Source: a virus
Strand: one strand, 5' to 3'
IMG/VR virus record: IMGVR_UViG_3300020471_000483
Location: 1-32,496 of that record
Length of the DNA: 32,496 bases
The notes beneath the pieces are model-generated. The model was given only the letters and a program-made list of their open reading frames with translations, was not told the origin of the DNA and did not search any database. Below, one piece after another: positions 9,567 through 17,079 of this stretch. Within the stretch, counting starts at the first letter, position 1; every line of letters begins with the position of its first letter. Position numbers and translations under genes: made by a program.

Positions 9567-12500
9567 TAATCAAACTCCTCGTGAATCTGAGTCCCCGCAG
9601 TATATGGTCGTCCTTGAGGTACGGTATCACTACACTCATCAAAGTAAGGATTACCGTTGTTATTCAACGCTCTTCCTAGTGCAACCGTACTACCAGACAA
9701 CCAATTCCTTACAGTCATATTACCATCATAAGGTCCTAAACGCATATTATTGTTTTCATCCACACGCTGAGGATTAACCGCAATAGATATATCATTCACA
9801 AATGTCAATCCAAGAGCACCGCAGGGAGGATTACAGAAAGGATTAGTTTGACCAAACGCAGTTATCTCCCACCACCTCTGTCCTGCGATTCCGTTTCCGC
9901 TTGCGTTATATCCAGAGTACACATCTAACGGTCCTGTAGTGTTACCACTTCCGCGTGTATATGTATCCCAACACTCTGCACCTGGGTATGAGCCGCAATT
10001 CACATTCAGTGCGTTGTAATTGATATTTCCAAAACCATAGTTGTAATTAGTATTGGATGTGCCATTAAGGTTACCACCCATCCATAGTTGTAATTGCTGC
10101 ACCTCACTAAATCCTCCTGCGGAGTTATAGTCATACGTATTCTCATCTCCTCCTATAGGGATAAAGATAATATCTGCAGAGTTAGCGGGGTTGCGGTAGC
10201 ATCTACCGTCTACAGTGCCATCATTACAATTCCATACCTTAGCGTTACCGCTTGCATTACTCTTAGGCACTGTCCTTCTAGGCATCAACACAGGTTTAGT
10301 TTGCTTCTTAAAGAAATTCATGAATGCTTCACCCTGCGCACCTATAGTCTTACCCTTAATTTCTAGTGATACTTTGAATGAAGCAGACTCTTGCTCCGAT
10401 GCGCAATACTTATATGGCATATAACCATACGCTTTCTCAGTATCCGCAGCTGTCCTACTACCTCCTCTCTTTACTTTTTCAATATTAGGTAGATTATTAG
10501 TTAAGTTTTTCTCACTACCTACATCTAGATATGCGCAAGGCATGTCAAACCACCTACTAATGTTGTATAGTTTAGGTTGACCAGTCCGTATACAGTTAGA
10601 TTTACCAAATGCACCATACACATGTGAGTTATCTGCGTTATATGTGTCTACCTGTTTAGCAGTTTGGTATACTTGAGACATAACTTGCTTCTCAAAAGTA
10701 GCAACACCTGGGTTTATTTGACTTACAATAGAGAATGCTTCCTCATCTGGCATTGCTTTACTAACTATTGCGTTTGCATCTATGTTAATACAGTCTTGTT
10801 TGATGTTAAAACAGTGACTGGTGGTGTCTTGGGACTCCTCAGCGACGCGAATGTAACTATCTGGGACTGTTATCTCCTTTCCTTGTGTTATTTCAGTTAA
10901 TGACCCTGCGATTCCTGTCCTATTATCACTATCTTCAGAGGCAATATCAGGCACATAGTCACCCACAGCGTTAAATGCGTCTGCCATTTCCCTTCCCATA
11001 TTCTCAATAGAGGTAGCACCCTCGTCTACAGGAGGAGATTTAAACTTCATTTGCTCTGGGTCATTGACAAATACCTCTGGTAGGTTAGCTTGGTTGTATC
11101 CTGCACCTCCATCTATGATACGAATAGACCTAATAGACCCTAATGAGTCGACTCTAGTGATTTCTACTTGTGCTTCTCTGAAAACAACCTTCTCTTTATT
11201 CTTACTTGTGCCCTTTGCTTTCCTATCTTTGATATCAAATATGCTATATGTGTTTTCTATGTGGTCTTGATTCTCATCTTTTGACGATGGAGCGGGAATT
11301 GCCTTATTCCAATCGGCATTCATCTTCGGTGAATGCTTCTTTACAAACTTAGAAGTGTCAGATGCGGAGAAATCATCCATGACACGCGGGTCTATTAACT
11401 TAAGTGAGGGGTTTTTATACCCAACTCCGCCATTTATTATCTTAATTTTTGTAATTTCCCCCTTGTTATTCACTACTGCCTTCAATTTTGCCTCATCTAG
11501 GGTGCGATGAGGTATCAAAGCGTTAGGGTCTAGCTCTATTTTGTAGTAAGATATGCGTTTTGGAAACTCATACACCCCACAAAAGGCAGCTTTATTAGGA
11601 ATTCCGCGCCCTGCCATCACTAATGCGGTTGCTCCTGTCTCAGAAGTGATTTGTGCACCGTAAGAAAAGTCATTTCCGTTGCCAGAAAACTCCATCATAC
11701 CACATTTGAGCTCATCTCCGAAGTAATATACAGCAGTTATGTCCCATCCATTCAGTTTTTGACCTCTTGCAAAGAAGTTTCCGTTGTTAGAAGTGTATCT
11801 AAACAGTAATCTTTTGGTTTTTGTGTCTATTTCAAAGAAGCAAGCGTTAGTATCCTCGTCTCCGTCGTTAATTTTGATACGTGTTTCGTTAGTTTGCCAT
11901 GAATCTTGACGTATTTCGTAAAAATGTGAGTGAAATGAGAGATTAGGGACGCATGGGTTGTCATCATCGTCACAACAAGCAGCATCATTGAGCACATATT
12001 GGCAAGAAAACACAGGACCATTCCAAGGATATGACGTGTCATACACATAATACATGAATTGTGTGTCATAAGAGTCTTCAAAACCTAAGTAACGAGGTAC
12101 CGCAGCCTTCGTTGCACCACTTAGACCATAAAACCACTCGAAGTTAGCGTTGGCATCTAGGATTTCTACTCCATCTGTGCCATTTCCCCATCCTCCTAAG
12201 CCAGGTGTACCTGGATTTGCTCCATTATATGCACTATACTGCACAGGGTCAAACATTCTATAGTTGTTATAACTGTATGCAGGGTTTCCTGAGTATCTAC
12301 CACTACCTGTATTGTTATCATCATATGCATACCAACCACTTCTATCAAATCCATTACCAGTAGGACCTATAATACTACCATCTACCACTGAATCTGATGT
12401 CCTGTTTGGGTCATCCTTAGTAAAACAATACCCTATGATGCCTTGGTATACCCATAAACCATCAAAAGGCACTGCAGGAGGAATGGGCCCACCTGATAGA

Positions 12501-13204
12501 TTGACTTCTCTAGAAGGGTCGATAGTATAGAAGTTGTCTATATCCTCTCCATAAGTCACTCCATTCGGATTCTGATACTTATAATGATAGATTGCTGCTA
12601 CATCTTCGTTAGGGTCTTTATATGTGTTAGCATCTGACTCGCTAGTAAACACATATCCTATTGTCCTTATCAGTTTATATTGGTCTCTACCTTCTCCTAC
12701 TGCTGACGGAGTGCTACTACCCACTGTAAGCATAGTATCATCAGGCCAGTAAGAGTAATATAACTTAAGTGGTTGACTATTACCCACCTGTTTCCTCATT
12801 ACCCAGAAGACAGGTTTACCATTACGAGGCTCAGCGTTATATCCCTGTGCTACTTGCTCCCAGTTTTCATTCTCATTACCAAAGTTTTCTCTTACTAAGC
12901 CTGGCTCATCACTGTAGTGGTGGTCTGCCTTAGTAGGACGCCAGAATCTGTATATACCCTGTCTACCTCCATCTCCACCAGAGACTGTCCTAGTCGCTCC
13001 TATGTAATGGACTATATCACTACCTAATGGATTACTACCCGCACCACTATTCTGAAAGGTTATCTGATAGTCTGTACCAGGTCCGCTATGGTTGCCATTA
13101 GAACGATACTTACCACTAGCAGGACGTTTAAACGTTTGCTTATATGTTGACCCTCCTATTGGATTAGGAAAACTTCTACCTGTCTCCTCTATGAATGCTG
13201 CCAT
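9566..13204 (-). CDS. Large virion structural protein with DUF5648-like and GxGY repeats, 1212 aa
   Basis: A 1212-aa protein poor in Lys and rich in Gly, Asn, Tyr and Asp, typical of tail-fibre or baseplate decoration proteins. The N-terminal 250 residues hold about three units resembling the DUF5648 'YRF-x-P-x-x-x-H-x-Y-T' repeat (IYRFWRPTKADHHYSDEPG; YKLIRTIGYVFTSES; YHYKYQNPNGVTY). Near residues 590 and 700 are two copies of the same GxGY unit that builds the giant protein (IINGGVGYKNPSLKLID and IIDGGAGYNQANLPEVFVND). The C-terminal 250 residues are Asn/Gly-rich and may be surface-exposed. It sits upstream of, and coupled to, the PAAR-like protein. A host-contact or spike-carrying role is plausible but unproven. 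Confidence 0.82.
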   Translation of the reverse strand: MAAFIEETGRSFPNPIGGSTYKQTFKRPASGKYRSNGNHSGPGTDYQITFQNSGAGSNPLGSDIVHYIGATRTVSGGDGGRQGIYRFWRPTKADHHYSDEPGLVRENFGNENENWEQVAQGYNAEPRNGKPVFWVMRKQVGNSQPLKLYYSYWPDDTMLTVGSSTPSAVGEGRDQYKLIRTIGYVFTSESDANTYKDPNEDVAAIYHYKYQNPNGVTYGEDIDNFYTIDPSREVNLSGGPIPPAVPFDGLWVYQGIIGYCFTKDDPNRTSDSVVDGSIIGPTGNGFDRSGWYAYDDNNTGSGRYSGNPAYSYNNYRMFDPVQYSAYNGANPGTPGLGGWGNGTDGVEILDANANFEWFYGLSGATKAAVPRYLGFEDSYDTQFMYYVYDTSYPWNGPVFSCQYVLNDAACCDDDDNPCVPNLSFHSHFYEIRQDSWQTNETRIKINDGDEDTNACFFEIDTKTKRLLFRYTSNNGNFFARGQKLNGWDITAVYYFGDELKCGMMEFSGNGNDFSYGAQITSETGATALVMAGRGIPNKAAFCGVYEFPKRISYYKIELDPNALIPHRTLDEAKLKAVVNNKGEITKIKIINGGVGYKNPSLKLIDPRVMDDFSASDTSKFVKKHSPKMNADWNKAIPAPSSKDENQDHIENTYSIFDIKDRKAKGTSKNKEKVVFREAQVEITRVDSLGSIRSIRIIDGGAGYNQANLPEVFVNDPEQMKFKSPPVDEGATSIENMGREMADAFNAVGDYVPDIASEDSDNRTGIAGSLTEITQGKEITVPDSYIRVAEESQDTTSHCFNIKQDCINIDANAIVSKAMPDEEAFSIVSQINPGVATFEKQVMSQVYQTAKQVDTYNADNSHVYGAFGKSNCIRTGQPKLYNISRWFDMPCAYLDVGSEKNLTNNLPNIEKVKRGGSRTAADTEKAYGYMPYKYCASEQESASFKVSLEIKGKTIGAQGEAFMNFFKKQTKPVLMPRRTVPKSNASGNAKVWNCNDGTVDGRCYRNPANSADIIFIPIGGDENTYDYNSAGGFSEVQQLQLWMGGNLNGTSNTNYNYGFGNINYNALNVNCGSYPGAECWDTYTRGSGNTTGPLDVYSGYNASGNGIAGQRWWEITAFGQTNPFCNPPCGALGLTFVNDISIAVNPQRVDENNNMRLGPYDGNMTVRNWLSGSTVALGRALNNNGNPYFDECSDTVPQGRPYTAGTQIHEEFD

Positions 13205-13460
13205 TTATTGCAGAGTCCTCTTCCAACTTATTTAGTCTCTCATATAGATTATCAAACAACTCCTTAAGATTACTATAGTCGTCATTCCCAGGTATCTTAT
13301 ACTTTACCATATCCGCCCCAGGTGGGGGTAACTTATTGAAAGCAGTCTCGAGCACCGCAATGCGAGACGCTAAATTTTTCACTGCTTCGCTCAGTTGTTT
13401 AAAAGACCAAGCAACAGCCTCCATCTCACTCTCAAACTCGGGGACGCCATTTTTTTCCAT
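13176..13460 (-). CDS. Small coiled-coil protein, 94 aa
   Basis: The middle (AVAWSFKQLSEAVKNLASRI then AVLETAFNKLPPPG) and the region LKELFDNLYERLNKLEED show heptad-like Leu/Ile spacing, so two helices able to form a coiled coil are likely, separated by a Pro-rich break. It overlaps the next gene's start by 29 bases. I see no ribosome site of note before the ATG. Small coiled-coil proteins in tail modules are often assembly chaperones or trimer linkers; this is inference. Confidence 0.7.
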   Translation of the reverse strand: MEKNGVPEFESEMEAVAWSFKQLSEAVKNLASRIAVLETAFNKLPPPGADMVKYKIPGNDDYSNLKELFDNLYERLNKLEEDSAINGSIHRGDR

Positions 13461-13470
13461 CGCGATTTTT

Positions 13471-13611
13471 TTAGAATACTGCAGTTACACCTAAAACAGT
13501 TGCATTAGGGTTTCTGGCTAGAGCTACTTCTCTTGCCTCGTCATAGTTACGAGCACGGACTTCTTCTACGAATACTTGTCCTGCTACAAATAGTCTTACT
13601 TCGTGTTTCAT
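13471..13611 (-). CDS. Small conserved phage protein, 46 aa
   Basis: ATG at 13611 overlaps the upstream TGA (ATGA). It reads MKHEVRLFVAGQVFVEEVRA, then a helix (NYDEAREVALARN) and a final strand (ATVLGVTAVF), a compact strand-helix-strand plan. It resembles a small protein I associate with T4-like cyanophage structural clusters; function unknown. Coupling to the AbrB-like gene suggests co-expression. Confidence 0.7.
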   Translation of the reverse strand: MKHEVRLFVAGQVFVEEVRARNYDEAREVALARNPNATVLGVTAVF

Positions 13612-13766
13612 GTTGAGCGTCTTAAGATAATGTTTCCATCTAGGTCTTCTTCATATTCTAGCACATCTCCTGCCATCCATCCAGTCTCCCTTAACAATTC
13701 ATCAGGAAGCTTGACATAGGCATTAAAGTCATCATCCTCAAGAATATCAAGGGTATATCGTTTCAT
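13608..13766 (-). CDS. AbrB/MazE-like small protein, 52 aa
   Basis: The stretch VKLPDELLRETGWMAGDVLE followed by YEEDLDGNIILRR matches the swapped-hairpin AbrB/MazE pattern (x-LP-x-E-L-x-x-x-x-G-W-x-x-G-D-x-L). Such domains dimerise and bind DNA. In bacteria they are transition-state regulators or antitoxins; no toxin partner is visible here. In a phage tail module it could be a regulator or an unrelated reuse of the fold. The start ATG at 13766 has only a weak ribosome site. Confidence 0.65.
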   Translation of the reverse strand: MKRYTLDILEDDDFNAYVKLPDELLRETGWMAGDVLEYEEDLDGNIILRRST

Positions 13767-13787
13767 ACTACTTAAAGTCATTACACC

Positions 13788-14279
13788 TTATGTAGTATTT
13801 CCACGAATTGCACCTACACAACTAATTTGATATGCTTGCACACCACTGTCATATAGGTCTTCTATCTCACTCAATCCATTATAAGGATGGTGAAGCATAA
13901 ACCCATCACCCAAGTATACACCACCATGATTAGGTGCTCTACCCTTAGGTGCACTATAACCACCACCTAGAGGGTTAGTGTATAGTCTAAACAATAGTAT
14001 ATCATTCTTTTCTAGTGTTGTAAAGTCTACTCCACCATCATCTAATCCCCAATCTTTACGATATACCCACTTACCATCTTCCTCATTAATAGCATCATCA
14101 GTGAAAGCATATACCTTACGTGCATTAAAATCTATTAACTCTCTGCCAAGAAACTCTCTATAATAATCTCTTATAATCTCATAACAACCAAACAATCGGT
14201 TACCTGTCCATCTTTTACCTAAGAGGTGTGCATATGTTTCTCTCAGGTCTAGATACTGTTTATCTCTATCACTTACCAT
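13788..14279 (-). CDS. NlpC/P60-family cysteine peptidase (tail-associated)
   Basis: 163 aa. The layout matches NlpC/P60 proteins such as phage lambda tail protein K: W24, then Cys32 in FGCYEIIRDYY (nucleophile position), then a GD-like turn (KNDILLFRLY, residues 91-100), then His118 in NHGGVYLGDGFMLHHPYNG, with His130/His131 after it. Such enzymes cleave D-Glu to diamino-acid peptide bonds in peptidoglycan. Here it may open the cell wall under the tail or act in assembly. The residue before Cys32 is Gly, not the usual Asp, so activity is not certain. It lies at the head of the structural module, overlapping the upstream microprotein by 7 bases. Confidence 0.75.
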   Translation of the reverse strand: MVSDRDKQYLDLRETYAHLLGKRWTGNRLFGCYEIIRDYYREFLGRELIDFNARKVYAFTDDAINEEDGKWVYRKDWGLDDGGVDFTTLEKNDILLFRLYTNPLGGGYSAPKGRAPNHGGVYLGDGFMLHHPYNGLSEIEDLYDSGVQAYQISCVGAIRGNTT

Positions 14280-14416
14280 TGCTTTGGATGATTGTTAATG
14301 TCTCCTTCTACATGATTATGGTCTATCTCTTGTATATGCTCTATGTTTAAATGCTCTAATGCTTGTGCAATACGCTCAAGGGCATTTGCTATACGGTTAG
14401 TGTCAATAGGATTCAT
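14273..14416 (-). CDS. Helical microprotein, 47 aa, first gene of the late module
   Basis: ATG at 14416, TAA overlapping the start of the NlpC/P60 gene by 7 bases. It opens MNPIDTNRIANALERIAQAL, a clear amphipathic helix, and ends in a His/Asn-rich tail. Proteins of this size and opening are frequent in marine T4-like phages; function unknown. A TATAAAAA box lies about 18 bases upstream. Confidence 0.65.
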   Translation of the reverse strand: MNPIDTNRIANALERIAQALEHLNIEHIQEIDHNHVEGDINNHPKQW

Positions 14417-14434
14417 GAAAAGGTCTGGGGACTG

Positions 14435-14442
14435 TTTTTATA
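14435..14442 (-). promoter_or_regulatory. Late-promoter-like TATAAAAA before the structural module
   Basis: TATAAAAA on the minus strand (one change from T4 late TATAAATA), about 18 bases before the first late-module ATG. The preceding run of A/T (ATTAAAAAAATTTTCC) could aid melting. Suggested start of the late structural transcript. Confidence 0.4.
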
Positions 14443-14741
14443 TTGGAAAATTTTTTTAATATGCATAGAATAAAAGTCTCGCTTTGGGATACTTTTGTAG
14501 GTTAGGGAAGTAAGCGTTTTTAATATTAGGGGCATAATATAACAATAATAGCACGAAATAACTGCAAATACTGCCCATACTGTGCCACTTGCATAACTGT
14601 CACATCAGTGGTTGCTCTCCCTACTGCTGTGTGCTATGGTGTCTTGCGTCCTGTAGTGCTAGAGTATAGGACTTAAATGCCCCATGTGTCTCCATGCCTG
14701 TGTAGTTAAATCTCCAAAAGAATTTCCTCCCTTTACTGTAT

Positions 14742-14770
14742 ATTATAACATCAACTGGGGGAAGTGTCAA
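14742..14770 (-). promoter_or_regulatory. Perfect sigma-70 consensus promoter
   Basis: Minus strand TTGACA (14770-14765), a 17-base spacer, TATAAT (14747-14742): both hexamers and the spacing are consensus. It is unlike the box-type promoters of the early operons and would be read by unmodified host RNA polymerase. Start of transcription is expected near 14735, followed by a strong purine-rich GGGAGGA but no good ORF, and over 300 bases of leader before the NlpC region. It may serve a small RNA or immediate-early read-through into the late module. Confidence 0.6.
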
Positions 14771-14955
14771 CAGTTTAATTTTGGTGTGCATAGTGCTGTA
14801 TAATAGGAATGCGGTAGTATATCCGTATTAGTGCGGAATTCTCTCCTATATTGCTTATACTGTGGTTAAAACTCCCTTACAGTTTTATTCCGTGTGTTGT
14901 ATGTCTTATTGCTGTGTTAACTGTGTTTACTGTCATAATGAAGCAAAGCAAGTAA

Positions 14956-15001
14956 GGGCAAATAAAAGGCAAATAGAGGGCAAAGCAAGGCATAGCAAGG
15001 G
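14956..15001 (+). repeat. Degenerate short tandem repeats (GGCAAA-type)
   Basis: Four consecutive units of 10-12 bases beginning GGC: GGGCAAATAAAA, GGCAAATAGA, GGGCAAAGCAA, GGCATAGCAA, with a further AGCAAAGCAAG just before. Short direct repeats in a non-coding boundary could be iterons, a protein-binding array or simply low-complexity drift. Confidence 0.55.
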
Positions 15002-15096
15002 TTGTGTGAGAATCCTGTCATATGCTTGACAAAAAAATGTCCCTGTGTTACGCTCTAAGACAACAACAACTGCGAGACTTATACGACTCACAACTA

Positions 15097-15120
15097 TATT
15101 TATTTTAACATTTATTTATC
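15097..15120 (-). promoter_or_regulatory. Two late-promoter-like boxes
   Basis: GATAAATA (15120-15113, overlapping the stop of the 64-aa gene) and AATAAATA (15104-15097), both of the cyanophage NATAAATA type, in tandem at the early/late junction. They point to the non-coding region and the late module. Confidence 0.4.
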
Positions 15121-15310
15121 CTACCTCGTAACACATTCCTTCCAGTATAAACCTATCGCATAGTTGTTGATACTGTGTAAATACCTCGCATAAATCGGTG
15201 TCTATTAGAAACTGACACATTTCAATTTCGAGGTCTGCGGGTAGTCTTCCGCTATCATACAAATCTAAAAGACTTGCGAGTTTTTGGGGAAGTTGGTTTG
15301 CTGTTTCCAT
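15116..15310 (-). CDS. Hypothetical protein, 64 aa
   Basis: Not recognised. Mostly helical by eye (LPQKLASLLDLYDSGRLPAD, then IDTDLCEVFTQYQQLCDRFI), acidic overall, with three Cys. It is the last gene of the early side, with its own upstream hairpin and -10 site; the stop overlaps a late-promoter-like box. Confidence 0.65.
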   Translation of the reverse strand: METANQLPQKLASLLDLYDSGRLPADLEIEMCQFLIDTDLCEVFTQYQQLCDRFILEGMCYEVG

Positions 15311-15374
15311 GCTGTTTAGAAAGTTAGAAAATGGGCGGTAGAGTGGTGGCGAGTTGCGTTATCTACCTTTAATA

Positions 15375-15406
15375 ATAATAGTGACCTAATTAACCCTTTT
15401 TAGGTC
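15375..15406 (-). promoter_or_regulatory. Hairpin plus -10 element upstream of the 64-aa gene (second cassette type)
   Basis: Minus strand: GACCTAA (15406-15400), 10-base loop, TTAGGTC (15389-15383), then AC and TATTAT (15380-15375). The 7-bp arms and 10-base loop match the geometry of the main cassettes, but the arm sequence differs and the AGCAT box is absent. The element before the helicase gene has the same plan. Confidence 0.45.
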
Positions 15407-15498
15407 TTATATACTCTATCCTAACCCCTTTGCGTGGTATAATTAAGAGTAATGCCTATATAAAAAATTTGGCGTCTCGTATGCGAGGATATGGGGAA

Positions 15499-15819
15499 TT
15501 AGTCTATCGCTAACTCCATACCGCTTACGAAATCTTCTGATACGTTTTTGTATCCTACAAACCACTCAAAATTCTTCTGAAAAACTCTCATGCCATATGA
15601 GAATTCATAAAGTAGAGCGTTTAAGCGTGATTTAGTTGTATTGGATTGCCAACCGCCATCTTTGATTATGATTGAATTGCTTTTAACTGTTGCAATGTGA
15701 TTTCCATGTAAATAAACATCTGCTTCGCCCTCGAAACCATGTCTAACTGCTGTGTTAGAGGAAGTGAAGTTAACTCCGTTTCTGATTGCTGAATTCATTT
15801 GTCTTTCGATTTTACGCAT
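15499..15819 (-). CDS. Hypothetical phage protein, 106 aa
   Basis: Begins MRKIERQMNSAIRNGVNF and contains VYLHGNHIATVKSNSIIIKD and GWQSNTTKSRLNALLYEF, a set of motifs I have seen in small uncharacterised proteins of marine phages, including podoviruses; no function is known to me. It shares a loose pattern (NT near residue 23, then strand 'V-x-L-x-G/N-x-x-IAT') with the 138-aa protein at 16636-17052, so they may be distant paralogs. A good ribosome site (AGGAG) precedes the ATG. It is a single-gene unit with its own cassette promoter. Confidence 0.78.
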   Translation of the reverse strand: MRKIERQMNSAIRNGVNFTSSNTAVRHGFEGEADVYLHGNHIATVKSNSIIIKDGGWQSNTTKSRLNALLYEFSYGMRVFQKNFEWFVGYKNVSEDFVSGMELAID

Positions 15820-15852
15820 TTTGGAAAACTCCTGTTTGTTGCTTATGTTTAT

Positions 15853-15912
15853 ATTATAGTAGGTTTTTAATGCTACTGGTGGGTGTGTGTGCCACTAATT
15901 CAACTGTCACAC
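15853..15912 (-). promoter_or_regulatory. Hairpin-box promoter cassette 1
   Basis: First of ten cassettes with one plan (minus strand, 5' to 3'): hairpin at the end of the upstream gene, box, exactly 11 bases, -10. Here the arms are 15912-15905 and 15894-15887 (one mismatch, 10-base loop), the box is CAGTAGCAT (AGCAT at 15874-15870) and the -10 is TATAAT (15858-15853). No TTGACA lies at -35. The upstream stop codon abuts the hairpin. Drives the 106-aa gene. Confidence 0.75.
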
Positions 15913-16133
15913 TATAGGTTTTTTTGCACATATCTGTAGATATGCTCTAGTGTAGCAACTTCCATTTTTGCCTGTGCTTCATCTTGGTCTATAGTTGCTA
16001 CATCAACACCAAAATACAAATCGCTCCATGCCTTTTCAATACAGTTGTTTATTACTCTTCCTTTTATCAAAGTGCTTGGTCTCCCCTTAACGAAAGTCAC
16101 GTTATAAGTTTTGTTTGGATTGACTTTTTTCAT
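15912..16133 (-). CDS. Hypothetical protein, 73 aa
   Basis: Not recognised. Reads MKKVNPNKTYNVTFVKGRPS with beta character, then a helical C-terminus (DQDEAQAKMEVATLEHIYRY). Single-gene transcription unit between two promoter cassettes; its TAG lies at the edge of cassette 1. Confidence 0.7.
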   Translation of the reverse strand: MKKVNPNKTYNVTFVKGRPSTLIKGRVINNCIEKAWSDLYFGVDVATIDQDEAQAKMEVATLEHIYRYVQKNL

Positions 16134-16154
16134 GTTGTTTGTTTAATTACTCTT

Positions 16155-16214
16155 ATTATAGTGTAGTTTTAATGCTACTGGGGAAAGTGTGTGACACTTT
16201 GGTAAGTGTCACGC
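16155..16214 (-). promoter_or_regulatory. Hairpin-box promoter cassette 2
   Basis: The best hairpin of the series: arms 16212-16204 and 16199-16191 give 9 perfect pairs with a 4-base loop. Box CAGTAGCAT (AGCAT at 16176-16172), 11 bases, TATAAT (16160-16155). The extended inner pairing, absent in sister copies, argues for a folded nucleic acid rather than only two protein half-sites. Drives the 73-aa gene. Confidence 0.78.
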
Positions 16215-16370
16215 TCCTTGATAAACTTGGTTTGCTATCTCTCTATATTGAGACCATGCTATTTGAGTTGCCCTAATATTGCATACGTCTAGAGCATTTT
16301 GATTAATTTCAAATCCTGCTTCCTTGAGTTGTGAAACTAGGTCTTCAAAAATGAATTCGTAATCTTGCAT
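16209..16370 (-). CDS. Hypothetical protein, 53 aa
   Basis: ATG at 16370, stop TGA inside the hairpin arm of cassette 2. Starts MQDYEFIFEDLVSQLKEAGF and continues helical (ATQIAWSQYREIANQVYQGA). It follows the 62-aa gene by 4 bases, so they form a two-gene operon. Function unknown. Confidence 0.62.
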   Translation of the reverse strand: MQDYEFIFEDLVSQLKEAGFEINQNALDVCNIRATQIAWSQYREIANQVYQGA

Positions 16371-16374
16371 TTTC

Positions 16375-16563
16375 TTATATTCCCCTTACTGTGTTTGAGA
16401 GATATGTCTCTTTAGCATTGCAAACATTATCAACAAGATTATCGAAAGTTTGCATATCCCAACCTTTTTGCTCGGGGACGTCTAACTCATATGCCATCAT
16501 TACGAGGTCATAGAGGAATTCGTATTGTCCTGATGTGACCTCAATGTTTAAACCTTTTTTCAT
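16375..16563 (-). CDS. Small helical protein, 62 aa
   Basis: Opens MKKGLNIEVTSGQYEFLYDL: a strand, then a helix with the 'QY-x-x-LYD' pattern also seen in the proteins at 17500-17670 and 19625-19756. Those three may be paralogs. Function unknown. First gene of a two-gene unit behind cassette 3. Confidence 0.68.
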   Translation of the reverse strand: MKKGLNIEVTSGQYEFLYDLVMMAYELDVPEQKGWDMQTFDNLVDNVCNAKETYLSNTVRGI

Positions 16564-16589
16564 GATAGTTTCTCTGTGTGATTACTCTT

Positions 16590-16650
16590 ATTATAGTCCA
16601 GTTTTCATGCTACTGGGGAAAGTATGTGCCAGTAATTAAACTGTCACATA
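16590..16650 (-). promoter_or_regulatory. Hairpin-box promoter cassette 3
   Basis: Arms 16650-16642 and 16631-16623 (TATGTGACA-type, one mismatch), 10-base loop that contains the upstream gene's stop codon. Box CAGTAGCAT (AGCAT at 16611-16607), 11 bases, TATAAT (16595-16590). Confidence 0.75.
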
Positions 16651-17052
16651 TCTTACGTTTTCTATCTTGACATTTTGCTCAACATAGTGCTTAGTTAGAA
16701 AATTGCGGTATCTTACTGCATTGCTTCCTAAAACTCTTGCTATTGCTGTCTCATTGAATGAAATTTCGTCTATCTCCCATGTATCGTTTTCTATCGCTCT
16801 AATATATGCATAATCGCCTTTGCCTGAGTGGTCAAAGTCATTATAAAGTAATGTGCCACCATGTGTATTTCTGCTTGGATCATCCCATGCATGAGTATAG
16901 AAAATTGTTGCTATCTCTACATCATTAACAAATAACTTGCTAGTGAAATCGTTGCCTGTATGATGTGAGTTATGCATCATAGTGTTGTTTCTTAAACTGC
17001 AACTTTCTCTGTGGTTAATTGCTTTGATGATTCTCTCTTGGTAACAATCCAT
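16636..17052 (-). CDS. Hypothetical protein, 138 aa
   Basis: Not recognised. His/Asn-rich N-terminal half (NNTMMHNSHHTGNDF), a strand pair (SKLFVNDVEIATIFY), then a helix with Arg/Asn (NETAIARVLGSNAVRYRNFL). The last codons (VTV) are encoded by the hairpin of cassette 3. Possible distant relative of the 106-aa protein at 15499-15819. Single-gene unit. Confidence 0.72.
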   Translation of the reverse strand: MDCYQERIIKAINHRESCSLRNNTMMHNSHHTGNDFTSKLFVNDVEIATIFYTHAWDDPSRNTHGGTLLYNDFDHSGKGDYAYIRAIENDTWEIDEISFNETAIARVLGSNAVRYRNFLTKHYVEQNVKIENVRYVTV

Positions 17053-17079
17053 GATGATTAATTAATTTCGTATATTATT

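Larger units (their letters stand above)
14417..15115. other. Non-coding boundary between late and early modules
   Basis: No convincing gene on either strand over about 700 bases; the only minus-strand frames with ATG are about 25 codons or shorter. No tRNA signature is visible. It holds a TATAAAAA box near its left end, one perfect sigma-70-type promoter, a purine-rich block of short tandem repeats, a TGTCA/TGACA hairpin near 15018-15033, and two late-promoter-like boxes at its right end. All promoter-like sites point toward the structural module. Confidence 0.7.

Noticed and set aside
11827-12081. 84-codon minus-strand frame rich in Met/His/Thr
   Set aside because: Lies wholly within the 1212-aa structural gene in another frame; composition is that of an out-of-frame shadow.
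14621-14695. 24-aa minus-strand frame downstream of the consensus promoter (METHGAFKSY...)
   Set aside because: Too short, with poorly spaced ribosome site; no supporting overlap with a neighbour. Kept only as a possibility in the non-coding region.
15475-15500. CTCG-CATA-CGAG hairpin followed by a T-run after the 106-aa gene, as an intrinsic terminator
   Set aside because: Only 4 pairs and the T-run begins 7-8 bases after the stem; too weak to call.
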